Shown: piece by piece, positions 38,184 through 47,136 of the stretch
Layout: the number at the start of each line of letters is the position of its first letter
Numbering within the stretch: position 1 is the first letter of the stretch
DNA from: Bacteriovoracaceae bacterium
GTDB lineage: Bacteria > Bdellovibrionota > Bacteriovoracia > Bacteriovoracales > Bacteriovoracaceae
Direction of reading: 5' to 3'
Length of the DNA: 52,485 nucleotides
Assembly: GCA_028101965.1 (NCBI GenBank)
Contig: JAOHMI010000011.1
Location: forward strand, 1 to 52,485
The notes under the pieces: model-generated
Databases searched by the model: none
Told to the model about the DNA's origin: nothing
The model's input: the letters and a program-made list of their open reading frames with translations, nothing else
Position numbers and translations under genes: made by a program

Positions 38184-39017
38184 ATGGAAATAACTGGAAA
38201 TATTCTTAAATTAAAAGCGACATTTATCAACAAGAATTCAGATGTAAGCTACCAACTTCCTTTGGGGGGAGAGCTCTACGATTGTGCTGAATGGATCGGG
38301 AAAAAAGTCACGATTAAATTTGATGGATTAATTAATTGTATTGATAGCGGAGAAGTTATTACTAAAAGTTATAACAGTGGATATAGTTATAAGTCATTTC
38401 AGAAATTAGCAGAGTGCGATATGTGCATGACCCGTCCATCTTTGTGTCATTTTGCTCAGGGAACTTGTAGGGACGAAAGTTTTGCTCAAAAACACTGTTT
38501 TAAGCCTCATGTGGTTTATTTAAGTTACACTTCAGATTTCAAGGTAGGGATAACACGCCAAAAGCAAGTTCCAACGCGTTTTCTTGATCAAGGGGCCTTA
38601 TTGGCAAAACCTATTTTCATTGTCAAAGATAGGCTTCACTCTGGGCTGATGGAAGACTTCCTTGCTAAGTATTATGCAGATAAAACGAGCTGGAAGAAAA
38701 TGCTGGGGTCTTTTAATCAGGTTGAAAAAGGCGTCGTGACAGAATTTGAAAAGAATTACCTACGAATATCCAGATTAGCTCAACTTAAAAATTTAGAATT
38801 AGAGGGAATTCCCTATGACCAAGAAGAATTGTTGCATATAAAATACCCAATCTTACCCGAGGCCTATGAGTCTAAATTATCAAGTTATAATTTAGATAAG
38901 GTTGGAGAAGTTCAGGATCAATTGCTAGGAATAAAAGGGCAATACTTGATTTTTAAAGGAGGGGTTTTGAATATTCGAAAATACCAAGGGTACCACATTA
39001 CGCTTAAGGTGGAATAA
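38184..39017 (+). CDS. DUF2797 protein, function unknown
   Basis: A 277-aa protein. The family is recognised from its Cys/His cluster (CDMC, CHF, GTCRDESF), VYLSYTSDFKVGITR and PTRFLDQGA. That region looks like a GIY-YIG-nuclease-like fold preceded by a zinc site, but no activity is established to my knowledge. A cytoplasmic protein 48 bases after folE2 and 3 bases before the next gene, so probably cotranscribed. Confidence 0.8.
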   Translation: MEITGNILKLKATFINKNSDVSYQLPLGGELYDCAEWIGKKVTIKFDGLINCIDSGEVITKSYNSGYSYKSFQKLAECDMCMTRPSLCHFAQGTCRDESFAQKHCFKPHVVYLSYTSDFKVGITRQKQVPTRFLDQGALLAKPIFIVKDRLHSGLMEDFLAKYYADKTSWKKMLGSFNQVEKGVVTEFEKNYLRISRLAQLKNLELEGIPYDQEELLHIKYPILPEAYESKLSSYNLDKVGEVQDQLLGIKGQYLIFKGGVLNIRKYQGYHITLKVE

Positions 39018-39020
39018 GCC

Positions 39021-39728
39021 ATGAGTTCACAGAATCTCTATATTTTAATATTAGTTTTTCTCTTTTTTCTTTTCTCAGTACTTCTGGCCGTCGTTTATTT
39101 TATGCATCGATATTTTAAGTTAAAAGAAAAGCAAATTGAGCAATCAAAATTTAGCGAAAACAGAGACTCAGTTTCAAGGTCTTCTGTTTCCAATACTAAT
39201 GCCGGAGAAAGTGAGACCTCTCATCAAGTAGTCGAAAAATTCGTGCAAGGTAAAGTGGAAGGAGCCCCCGTCGATAGAGAAGAGCATAAAAAAGCTTTTC
39301 AATTGTTAAAAAGTAAAGGTAAGGATTTTAAAACAATTCACCCGATTCAAAGCCAAACAGGATATTGTGTAGACCACCCTGATCAAATAGGGATAGGGGT
39401 TTGTGCCATTAGTAATGAGTTATACTGTGAGCACTGTCTCGTTCAATTTGATACTTTTAAAATTAGTAAAAAATTTCAAAATTTGTATTTAGCTTACAAT
39501 TGGGTTCAAGTTTATAGCGTTCCTGAAAAGAGCGATGGAAGTCGAGATTTAATTCAAAAAATTTGGAAAATAAAAGATAGTATCTGGCAGGAAAATGAAA
39601 TTCCTATAATAATTCAAGGTCAATATAAGATTAATGTTGAAAATGATTTAATTGAATCTTATATTGTAATTCTCTCCCGGCAAGATGACCAAGAGTTCTT
39701 AGAAAATAAATTAGCGCTCTTTCATTAG
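39021..39728 (+). CDS. Membrane-anchored protein with B-box-like zinc motif
   Basis: A 235-aa protein with one N-terminal membrane helix (about 5-30) followed by a Ser/Glu-rich linker. At about 115-140 a motif C-x2-H-x8-C-x7-C-x2-C is present, the spacing of a B-box-type zinc site, and the protein then continues into a mixed soluble domain. No known family. It starts 3 bases after the DUF2797 gene, itself Cys-rich, and precedes cysS by 44 bases. Confidence 0.68.
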   Translation: MSSQNLYILILVFLFFLFSVLLAVVYFMHRYFKLKEKQIEQSKFSENRDSVSRSSVSNTNAGESETSHQVVEKFVQGKVEGAPVDREEHKKAFQLLKSKGKDFKTIHPIQSQTGYCVDHPDQIGIGVCAISNELYCEHCLVQFDTFKISKKFQNLYLAYNWVQVYSVPEKSDGSRDLIQKIWKIKDSIWQENEIPIIIQGQYKINVENDLIESYIVILSRQDDQEFLENKLALFH

Positions 39729-39772
39729 TCGGAGAAATTACTTAAACCTTCTAATGTCCTTTGGAGTAACTA

Positions 39773-41251
39773 GTGAGCGAAATACGAACCATCAACTTTT
39801 TCAACACAAAGTCCTTGAGCAAGGAAAAATTTGTTCCAATAGAACCTGGAAAGGTTAAAATGTATGTTTGTGGACCTACGGTTTATAATTATCTTCATAT
39901 TGGAAATTTTCGCGGGGCCATAGTTTTCAACTTACTCAGAAATTACTTAGAGCATATTGGCTACGATGTAACGTATGCTTACAATTATACCGATGTGGAT
40001 GATAAAATTATTCAGAAAGCAAAAGATGAAAATCGAAGTCCAAACGAATTAACTGAATTTTATATTAAGGAGTTTGAAAAAGACTTCTCAGATCTAAAAC
40101 TAAAAAAACATGACCACAATCCAAAGGTGACTAACTTTATTCCTCAAATTGTTAAGTTTATACAAGACTTGATTGAGCAAGGAAAGGCCTATGAAGTTGA
40201 TGGTGAGGTTTTTTATGAAATTAATAAGTTTGAAGCTTATGGTCTTCTTTCTAAGAAAAAGCTCGATGATCTAGAAGCAGGAAACCGAGTTGAAGTAGAT
40301 CAGCGAAAAAGAAATCCTTTTGATTTTGTTTTATGGAAGCCGGCTAAAGAAGGAGAGATTAGTTGGGATTCTCCTTGGTCTAAGGGGCGCCCGGGATGGC
40401 ATATCGAATGTTCCGCTATGATACAAGATCTACTTGGCGAAACCATAGATATTCATGGTGGGGGAATTGATCTAATCTTTCCACATCATGAAAATGAAAT
40501 TGCTCAAGGAGAAGGGCGAACGAATAAACCTTATTGTAACTATTGGCTGCATAATAATTTTATCAATGTTAATGATGAAAAAATGTCCAAGAGCTTAGGA
40601 AACTTTGTTACGGCACGAGACTTTAATACAAAGTATCACCCAGAAATTTTAAAATATATGTTTTTATCAGTTCACTATCGATCAGTCTTTTCCGTGAATC
40701 AAGAGAAGATTATAGAAACGATAAAGGCATTGGACAGAGTCTATCATTCGATTCAAACAGCTAAAATAATTTTTGATAAGTTTGAAGCTTCAGAAGTGGA
40801 GAAAGCATCTGCTCAAAGCTCCGTCACAAAGAAATTAAGTTTATCTCAAACTCAAATTGAAAAAGCCTTAGCCGATGATTTGAATTCTGCAGATATGATT
40901 TCCAAGGTTTTTGAAACTGTTCGTTTTTTTAATGGGCATTTTCCAAAAATTAATAAAGCCAATGTTTCTCATGCAGCCGACGCTCAATCTTATTTAAGTT
41001 GGATTCAACAAATTGGCGAAATGACAGCTTTATTTGGGGAGGATCCAGATAAGCTGATGGATCGTTTTGATGAAATTTTATTGAGAGAGAAACAAATCGA
41101 TCAGAGTAAAGTAAATGAGCTGATCCGCCAAAGAGAGCAAGCCAGAGAAGAGAAAAATTGGAAATTGGCGGATGATTTAAGAAATAAGCTTGATGAAATT
41201 GGTATCGAAATATTTGATGGAGAGGCCAAATCTTTTAGAGTGAAACGATAA
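39773..41251 (+). CDS. cysS: Cysteinyl-tRNA synthetase
   Basis: A 492-aa class I aminoacyl-tRNA synthetase of normal length. The nucleotide-binding motif appears as HIGNFRG near residue 42 and KMSKS near 270. Zinc ligands typical of CysRS are present (Cys in CGPT near 33, Cys in ECSAM, His in the FPHHENE loop). The GTG start at 39773 is preceded by GGAG at 39762-39765. The stop overlaps the phosphatase ATG by one base. Confidence 0.97.
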   Translation: MSEIRTINFFNTKSLSKEKFVPIEPGKVKMYVCGPTVYNYLHIGNFRGAIVFNLLRNYLEHIGYDVTYAYNYTDVDDKIIQKAKDENRSPNELTEFYIKEFEKDFSDLKLKKHDHNPKVTNFIPQIVKFIQDLIEQGKAYEVDGEVFYEINKFEAYGLLSKKKLDDLEAGNRVEVDQRKRNPFDFVLWKPAKEGEISWDSPWSKGRPGWHIECSAMIQDLLGETIDIHGGGIDLIFPHHENEIAQGEGRTNKPYCNYWLHNNFINVNDEKMSKSLGNFVTARDFNTKYHPEILKYMFLSVHYRSVFSVNQEKIIETIKALDRVYHSIQTAKIIFDKFEASEVEKASAQSSVTKKLSLSQTQIEKALADDLNSADMISKVFETVRFFNGHFPKINKANVSHAADAQSYLSWIQQIGEMTALFGEDPDKLMDRFDEILLREKQIDQSKVNELIRQREQAREEKNWKLADDLRNKLDEIGIEIFDGEAKSFRVKR

Positions 41252-41724
41252 TGAAAAAAATACTAGTGGTTTGTTTAGGAAATATTTGTCGATCTCCCGC
41301 CGCGGAAGCAATTTTTGATCAATTAATTTTAAAGCATGATCTTTCACAACAAATAAAAGTGGATAGTGCGGGAACAAGTGGCTATCATGTTGGTGAGCTA
41401 CCTGATTCTCGTATGAGAGCAGAGCTGGAGAGTCACGGTTATGCTCCTTGTAAATCTCACTCAAGGCAAATTAATTTGGCCGATTTTTCCGAATACGATC
41501 ATATTTTAGTCATGGATAAAAGTAATTTTAATAATGTAATCACCTTAACTTCTCAGGAAGAGCAGCAAAATAAAGTTGAAATGATGACTGATTATGCAGA
41601 TGAGTCTTTAGGCCGGGACTTTATTCCTGACCCCTATTACGGAGGCCAGGAAGGCTTCGCGGAAGTTATCTCTTTATTAGAGAACTCTATTTATAATTTT
41701 TTAAATCGGCATAATCAAATTTAG
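41251..41724 (+). CDS. Low-molecular-weight protein-tyrosine-phosphatase family protein
   Basis: A 157-aa protein with the P-loop CLGNICRS at residues 8-15 (Cys8 and Arg14 of Cx5R) and the general-acid Asp127 in DPYYGG. It could act on phosphotyrosine or, as for some family members, on arsenate or other phospho-substrates; an arsenate-reductase role is not specifically indicated. Joined to cysS by a one-base overlap. Confidence 0.92.
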   Translation: MKKILVVCLGNICRSPAAEAIFDQLILKHDLSQQIKVDSAGTSGYHVGELPDSRMRAELESHGYAPCKSHSRQINLADFSEYDHILVMDKSNFNNVITLTSQEEQQNKVEMMTDYADESLGRDFIPDPYYGGQEGFAEVISLLENSIYNFLNRHNQI

Positions 41725-42632
41725 TAAGCCGGTACATTATTTTTCTTTAATGTTTTCCCAATATTTCTAACAAAGCTGGCGTGTTCGCTTAAGTTAATCA
41801 GTTTTCTTTGTGACTTACTGTACCTTTTTGCCATTTTACAGTTCTTCCCCTCAGGAGTGAAGTAGTCAGCTCGCCCTCTTGATAGAACTCCTTCAACTAA
41901 CTTTGTTTTTGCGTTAAAAACTGGTGAACCAGAGTTTCCACCAAAAGAGTCTAGATTATGCTTGAAGTACCATTTTTTTACTTTTGTTGTTTTTCCATCA
42001 TCTGTTAATTTGAGTGGTAAACCAGAAGGGTGCCCAATCATATATAAACCAGCATTCTTTTTAACTTTTCTTTTGAGGTTTAATTTTAAAGGTTCAATCG
42101 GGATGCTTTTGGTTAACTTAATTAATCCGATATCATTTCCACCTTTGAATGGATTTTTTTCAATTCTATAAATAACTTTCTCACAGGTCGATACATGGGC
42201 CTTTTTTATAAAAAGATCTTGTTCCTGATCATTGTGTTGATAACGGTAATTAAATGCCCAAACATATTTCTCACAAAAGTATTTTGTAGCACAGTGACCT
42301 GCTGTCATGACTAGATTAGGTCCAACGAGAAATCCTGTACAAACTGGAGCAACATACTGGTTTGAAAAACGCTCTTCTTCACAAACTCCATTATCTTTTA
42401 AGTTAATCGCCGAGACTCGAAATAGATTTGGGTCTTCAGAATCTTTTAAATGCCATTTGGCCATCAATCCACCCACTGCAGTGGCTTGTTGATGAATCAA
42501 AGGATCTTCAACATTAAATAGGTCCTGCCTATTGTCATCTCCATAAATGGATTTAATTTGTTTTGTTTTTGAATAAATAAATGTCGATTGGACAATTAAA
42601 CTAATGGTTAAGAATTTAAGTGTGGCCTTCAT
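41721..42632 (-). CDS. Secreted trypsin-like serine protease (paralogue of 16213-17328)
   Basis: A 303-aa exported protease with a signal peptide of about 20 residues. The triad is His113 (TAGHC), Asp167 (GNDIGLI) and Ser234 (GGNSGSP). The IYGDDNRQD pro-segment and CTGFLVGPN segment match the other protease closely, so they are paralogues. The start overlaps the end of the DksA-like gene by 17 bases, with AGGGAAG before it, so the two are probably cotranslated. The stop overlaps that of the convergent phosphatase by 4 bases. Confidence 0.9.
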   Translation of the reverse strand: MKATLKFLTISLIVQSTFIYSKTKQIKSIYGDDNRQDLFNVEDPLIHQQATAVGGLMAKWHLKDSEDPNLFRVSAINLKDNGVCEEERFSNQYVAPVCTGFLVGPNLVMTAGHCATKYFCEKYVWAFNYRYQHNDQEQDLFIKKAHVSTCEKVIYRIEKNPFKGGNDIGLIKLTKSIPIEPLKLNLKRKVKKNAGLYMIGHPSGLPLKLTDDGKTTKVKKWYFKHNLDSFGGNSGSPVFNAKTKLVEGVLSRGRADYFTPEGKNCKMAKRYSKSQRKLINLSEHASFVRNIGKTLKKNNVPAY

Positions 42633-43041
42633 AAATAATTTGCTTCCCTATTGATTTACGGTTTTGGCCTAGGACACTCAAAGTCTCAGTGAGTTCAGCT
42701 TCCTCCTTGCATTGAACACATAGTTCGCTAGTCGGACGCGCCTTCAGCCGTTGGAAGCCAATCTCTAACGTACAATTTTCACATATTCCATAATCATTTT
42801 TTAAAATTCGATTTTTCGCGTTTTTTAGTTTTTTTAGGTACAGAGATTCTCGTGACGTGAAGCGCATTTGGGTGGATAATATAATGTTATTATTGGCATT
42901 ATCAACATCATCTTTAAAGTTAAACTCTAATTGATGCAGATTCTCAGAATCTTGTTTTATCTTTTTTGAGAGATTTTTGATTTCTTCATCAACCAGTTTC
43001 GATAAAAATTCGAATTGTTCTTTATTTAAATTTGACTTCAT
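42616..43041 (-). CDS. DksA/TraR-type zinc-finger regulator
   Basis: A 141-aa protein. The N-terminal ~85 residues are a charged coiled coil. The C4 zinc finger is Cys87-x2-Cys90 and Cys108-x2-Cys111 in a YGICENC and ELCVQC context with the ARPTS signature. Such proteins insert into the RNA polymerase secondary channel and change promoter choice, often with ppGpp. The acidic tip residues typical of DksA are not clearly in place, so regulator type is uncertain. Its 3' end overlaps the protease gene downstream. Confidence 0.88.
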   Translation of the reverse strand: MKSNLNKEQFEFLSKLVDEEIKNLSKKIKQDSENLHQLEFNFKDDVDNANNNIILSTQMRFTSRESLYLKKLKNAKNRILKNDYGICENCTLEIGFQRLKARPTSELCVQCKEEAELTETLSVLGQNRKSIGKQIIYEGHT

Positions 43042-43495
43042 TTTACAGCGCCTCCTTGCTTCATCAAAAAATTAAAATTAGATATTGCTGCTCGCTTAAT
43101 TAAAAAACTCAGACACAAATTAGATAAAAGTTGAGGACTTTTGCCAATTACTTGTAAGAAAATTTTAGGTGTTACTTTAGAAAGAGCCTAGTTTCAAGAC
43201 ATCCGTTTCTTTCATCTAGGCGTTTAAAAAATGTGTTTTTGTGACCTTATGGAATAATAATATTCTAATACCTAAAGAAGAGCTTATCTAGGAAATATTA
43301 AAGGGTATTTTCTGACAAATTCTAAATCTGCCTTTTATCAGAGATTTAACCTGTAATCCCTACTTAACTGCTCTACATGGTTGGTGATTAAAACTTATTC
43401 TTTTTCTATTAAAGTTTTCTTACTCCTGTTTATTAGTAAAGAAATATCAATATCTTGACACGATTAACTGTATATTAATTTTGAATAGAAGTAAT
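43042..43495. other. Intergenic region of about 450 bases before the transposase-like gene
   Basis: AT-rich with no gene-like frame. No inverted-repeat partner to the sequence downstream of the transposase-like gene was found. TTGACA at 43455-43460 resembles a -35 box but no well-spaced -10 accompanies it. Confidence 0.4.
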
Positions 43496-44359
43496 ATGAT
43501 ACACAACTGCCCAAATATTTCATGTGGTCCTCGCTCAAATAAGATTCAAAAAGATGGAACTTATTTCAGAAAAAATGATTGTAGGAGAATTCAAAGGTTT
43601 AGATGCAGGATCTGTGGAAAGAGGTTTAGTAAATCAACTTTTGAGCTAGAGTATAGACATAAAAAGAGAAGAGTTAATAATCTTTTATTTAAATTCTTAG
43701 CATCAGGCGTGTCAATGAGAAGATGTGCGCTAAATCTAAACATTCATCAGATTACCGTAAAAAGAAAGTTAATTTACCTCGCAAAAAAAGCTCGTATTCA
43801 TCACTCAGAATATTTATTAAAAATTAGAAATCTAAATAAAATTCAATTTGATGATCTTATTACTATTGAACATACCAAACTAAAACCACTTACTGTAAGT
43901 TGCGCGGTAGATCCTACAAGTCGATCCATTTTAGGTGCTCACGTAGCTTCAATCCCAGCCTTTGGACACCTGGCTAAATTATCTCGAAGAAAGTATGGTA
44001 AAAGGGAAAATAACCACAAGAGATCATTAAATGATCTTTTTAATCAAATCTCTCCTTGCCTCGATCCAAAAGTGGAAGTTAAGTCAGATGAGCATAAAGT
44101 TTATCCACAGATAATAAAAAGCCATCTACCACAAGCCAAGCACATAAGATTTAAAGGTGGTAGAAGCTGCGTTACAGGACAAGGGGAATTAAAAAGAAAA
44201 AAAAGAGATCCTCTCTTTTATATAAATCATAGTTACGCAATGCTGAGAGCTAATATTAATCGATTATTTAGAAGATCATGGTGTACAACAAAAGATCCTG
44301 TAATGTTAAAAAACCACATTGATATCTATATTCACTACCACAATTCAATTCTCATTTAA
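43496..44359 (+). mobile_element. Transposase-like protein gene (IS1/IS1595-like DDE fold)
   Basis: A 287-aa protein. A zinc-ribbon with CPN-x-SC and CRICGKRFS is followed by a helix-turn-helix-like region. A DDE-type core follows with FDDLIT-x-EH, a VDPTSRS strand and SDEHKVY. The stretch IN-H-S-Y-x-M-L-R-A-N-x-N-R-L-x-R-R-S-W aligns with the IS1 C-terminal segment RIERNNLTLR, where the catalytic Glu position reads Asn here. TTG at 43481 is the first start in the frame, but AGAAG before ATG 43496 favours the latter. No terminal inverted repeats or target duplications were seen, so it may be an immobile remnant or domesticated gene. Confidence 0.65.
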
Positions 44360-44435
44360 TAAAAGTTTTGTTTTTAATTAAGGTGTTTTCATATGAAATA
44401 AAAATATTTATTATTCACCATACTAGTAGTGCAGT

Positions 44436-45260
44436 TTAAAAGGTAGAAAAAAACATTCGGATGCTAATAAATGCTAAAAGTAGGCTAAACAATATTCCCT
44501 TGACGTTACTAGGGATTCTTTCATTTAAATTGACCCCAATCTTAGAAGTAATAAATGATCCCAAAACAAAGAAAAAGATCACTAAAAAATAAACACGCCC
44601 AACTAAACCATAATTAAATAAAATAGAATCGTGAGGGTGGGCCATTAAGGGATCGTTGAATAGAAGGTGTGGTATAAAGCCAAAAAACGTTGCAAAAGCC
44701 ATGGCAACATTAGAGTAAGGACTTATTTTTACCATTGGGAAGTTGGCAAAAATCAATAAGGGGACAAAAAGAATTCCACCACCTAAGCCTGTAATAGAGG
44801 CGATAAAGGCTCCGAGAAAAGAGGCAAAAGAAATAACTTTCCAATTCGATTTGTTTGAGTGAATTACTGTATTAGTTACTCTTTGACCTTTAAAAACAAA
44901 AGTAAAGACTATGGTTTTTATAAATGTAAGGGCAACAACGGCAGAAAAAATTCTTTTTAACAAAATTGGGTTCATATCCTTAATAAAGTAGTAACCGAGT
45001 GAACTTCCGGCTAAGCAAAATAAGCCCATAATCAAGGTTTCATTTAGATTTGGGGCTCTCTTTTTTAAACGAAAATTATAAAAATTTACCAGAGAGTTTA
45101 TAAAGATAGTACCTAAACTTATGGCCATAATAGAGTGAGAAGAAAGATTAGGGTAAAGGTAGTGGAGTGCTGGGATAAGAAGAATTCCTCCTCCAATTCC
45201 AAACAAGCTACTAATGATTCCTACTAACAACCCTGATCCAAAAATAAATAGTACATCCAT
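44436..45260 (-). CDS. TauE/SafE-family membrane permease
   Basis: A 274-aa inner-membrane protein with eight hydrophobic segments. The two family repeats are visible as SSLFGIGGGILLIP in the first half and ASITGLGGGILFVP in the second. Members export sulfite or take up sulfonates or related anions; the substrate here is unknown. ATG 45260 is chosen because GAGGAAG lies seven bases upstream; the frame extends to 45335 but those 25 residues are basic and lack support. Divergent from the small DHp-like gene. Confidence 0.9.
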   Translation of the reverse strand: MDVLFIFGSGLLVGIISSLFGIGGGILLIPALHYLYPNLSSHSIMAISLGTIFINSLVNFYNFRLKKRAPNLNETLIMGLFCLAGSSLGYYFIKDMNPILLKRIFSAVVALTFIKTIVFTFVFKGQRVTNTVIHSNKSNWKVISFASFLGAFIASITGLGGGILFVPLLIFANFPMVKISPYSNVAMAFATFFGFIPHLLFNDPLMAHPHDSILFNYGLVGRVYFLVIFFFVLGSFITSKIGVNLNERIPSNVKGILFSLLLAFISIRMFFSTF

Positions 45261-45370
45261 CGTTTGTCTTCCTCGAATAGCGAAAGGTAATAGAATTAAT
45301 TTTAGGTTATTAATTCTTCTTTGCAAAATTAGCATTTAAGAATTAGAATTAATTCTTAAAGGTTTAATTT

Positions 45371-45595
45371 ATGCCAGAGAGAAAAAAAGAACGAAGTTAC
45401 GTTCACGATATAGCAAATCGAATCATTGTTTGTGAAGCCGGAGCAAAGCGGACTATTAAAATGCTGAAAGAAAAAGGCTTTGAAGATGAGAGTGATGAGG
45501 TGGTGCGATTAGGGAAAGTTCTTCGGTCAAGTAAAGAAATAGTTGAAATTATAAAAGAATTCCGGCAACACTTGATTGATTCTGAAAAGGATTAA
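45371..45595 (+). CDS. Small protein resembling a stand-alone histidine-kinase dimerisation helix pair
   Basis: A 74-aa soluble protein. Residues 11-16 (VHDIAN) resemble an H-box with His12, and the following helix (to about 32), a turn, and a second helix (about 40-68) match the two-helix DHp hairpin of histidine kinases in length and hydrophobic pattern. There is no ATPase domain. It could be a phosphotransfer protein, a decoy or a dimerisation partner of other kinases; all of this is inference from pattern. AAAGG precedes the ATG. Confidence 0.5.
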   Translation: MPERKKERSYVHDIANRIIVCEAGAKRTIKMLKEKGFEDESDEVVRLGKVLRSSKEIVEIIKEFRQHLIDSEKD

Positions 45596-45642
45596 GTTTT
45601 CTGCTAGCCTAAAGATAGGGAATCCTCAGACTAGGAGCCGAT

Positions 45643-46299
45643 GTGAGTCTAAAGAAATCATCAATTTATTTTTTTCTGTTATCTCTTCCTATTCTTTTAA
45701 TCAATAGTTCGTATTCTAATATTTACCTTGAGCCTTACGCAGGAATTTTTGTAAATGGTAGGATTGAAGGGGATACTCCTTCCGAAATTGAAGATTTAGG
45801 AAGTGCTGTCGAAGGTGACTCAGAAGGTGTGTTTAAAATGACCGGTAACTTTCTTGGTGCAAGGGCCGGACTTGCTTTTGGCCCAATAGCTTTGGGAGCA
45901 GATGTTTTAACATCTAGTTCATTGTCAATCGATGGTTGGAGCTCAGGTTCTCTATCAGAGAGTGGTGTCTTTCTCGCCTATGAATTCCCGGTTTTGCTAA
46001 GAGTTTATTATACATATATTGTGTCTTCCACTTTAGAAAGTGTTGATGAAGAGTCTGTGCAGACCTTCTCACAAGGTTCTGGATCAAAGTTGGGATTAGG
46101 TGTGACGATCCTTCCTTTAGTCTCGATTAATATTGAGTTAAAGAATGTGACTTATTCTGAATATGACTACACGATTGATGGAGATTCTATTTGGGATATC
46201 CCAGCTTTTGAATTAATTGGAGTTGATGATGATTGGGCAGATAATCAAAATACTTTAAACTCTTTACAAGTATCGGTATCATTTCCTTTTGATTTCTAG
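45643..46299 (+). CDS. Outer-membrane beta-barrel-like protein
   Basis: A 218-aa protein with a signal peptide (about 1-25). The mature part alternates polar and hydrophobic residues in strands and ends in a terminal Phe (FPFDF), typical of outer-membrane barrels. Start is GTG at 45643 with AGGAG at 45633-45637; ATG at 45641 is immediately followed by a stop. Convergent with the EEP gene, overlapping by 21 bases. Confidence 0.7.
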   Translation: MSLKKSSIYFFLLSLPILLINSSYSNIYLEPYAGIFVNGRIEGDTPSEIEDLGSAVEGDSEGVFKMTGNFLGARAGLAFGPIALGADVLTSSSLSIDGWSSGSLSESGVFLAYEFPVLLRVYYTYIVSSTLESVDEESVQTFSQGSGSKLGLGVTILPLVSINIELKNVTYSEYDYTIDGDSIWDIPAFELIGVDDDWADNQNTLNSLQVSVSFPFDF

Positions 46300-47136
46300 T
46301 CTTGCACTAACTGGCCTATGATCACTTAGAAACTTATCTTCCTTCCTATCTTTATGGATAACCCAATTTGTCGTTGAGACGAATAAATTTCCTGGTGAAT
46401 AAATTATATGATCAACCATACATTTCGGAAATTTTTTACCTTTATGATGGTAGCATAGATCCTTTCCTAAATCGGTGGAGTAGGTCTTAGGCGAGAATTC
46501 ATAAAAAGTATTAGTAAAAATATTATGAATAACCTTGTACTCTTCATCATAGAATCTGGTATTTGAGTCCAGTGCTGCTATGACTAGTTGCTTTTGATCT
46601 CGTTGCCGAATTTCTTTTATCGTATTGAGGGCACCAAGACGGTTAGCATCTAAATTGTCAAAATGAGAACTCATAAGAGTTAATTTGAATTCTGTATTTC
46701 GAATATTAAATTGTGCAATAATCAACATGCGAGGAAGTGCCATATCCCAACCAAAAGAAAAACTTCCCTCTCGAGGACCAAGCCAGTGATAATTCACATT
46801 TAATAATTCAAACTTTTGTTGATCATAAATCAGAGTTGCATCTGGGTAGGTAAAGGGCCCCCAGGAAAAATAAAGAGCTTTATAATTCTCACCTAGAGAA
46901 GTGGTGATTTGCTCAACTTGATTTTTCGTTCTTATTTCTTGGAGGGAATAGAAATCCATTTGATTTCGTTTAAGAAAGCTTTTGATGGAGTTAAACCTGT
47001 CATCAAAATTTTGAAATTTTTTCTTTGGTTTTGTACACCAATCACACATAAGATTAAAAGACATAATATCAATCGAAATTGTTTTGGCTTGACTAAAGAC
47101 AAATATGGGGAAAAAGGCGATTAAAATTTTGTACAT
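46279..47136 (-). CDS. Exported endonuclease/exonuclease/phosphatase (EEP) family protein
   Basis: A 285-aa protein with a signal peptide ending near VFSQAK. The EEP signature residues appear in order: SFNLM (Asn), SLQEI (Glu), AALDSN (Asp/Asn), and SDHRPVSA (Asp-His) near the C-terminus. Family members include secreted nucleases and sphingomyelinase-type phosphodiesterases; the substrate is unknown. The first 44 bases overlap the end of the TatD-like gene upstream. Confidence 0.82.
   Translation of the reverse strand: MYKILIAFFPIFVFSQAKTISIDIMSFNLMCDWCTKPKKKFQNFDDRFNSIKSFLKRNQMDFYSLQEIRTKNQVEQITTSLGENYKALYFSWGPFTYPDATLIYDQQKFELLNVNYHWLGPREGSFSFGWDMALPRMLIIAQFNIRNTEFKLTLMSSHFDNLDANRLGALNTIKEIRQRDQKQLVIAALDSNTRFYDEEYKVIHNIFTNTFYEFSPKTYSTDLGKDLCYHHKGKKFPKCMVDHIIYSPGNLFVSTTNWVIHKDRKEDKFLSDHRPVSARLEIKRK

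Noticed and set aside
41251-41724. Reading the phosphatase-fold protein as an arsenate reductase linked to the arsM operon
   Set aside because: It is about 6 kb from arsM, is joined to cysS, and has the DPYYGG acid motif of ordinary low-molecular-weight tyrosine phosphatases.
43340-44420. Terminal inverted repeats around the transposase-like gene
   Set aside because: Only weak A/T-rich similarity was found between ATTAAAACTT-like sequence upstream and AAAAGTTTTG downstream; this is expected by chance at this base composition.
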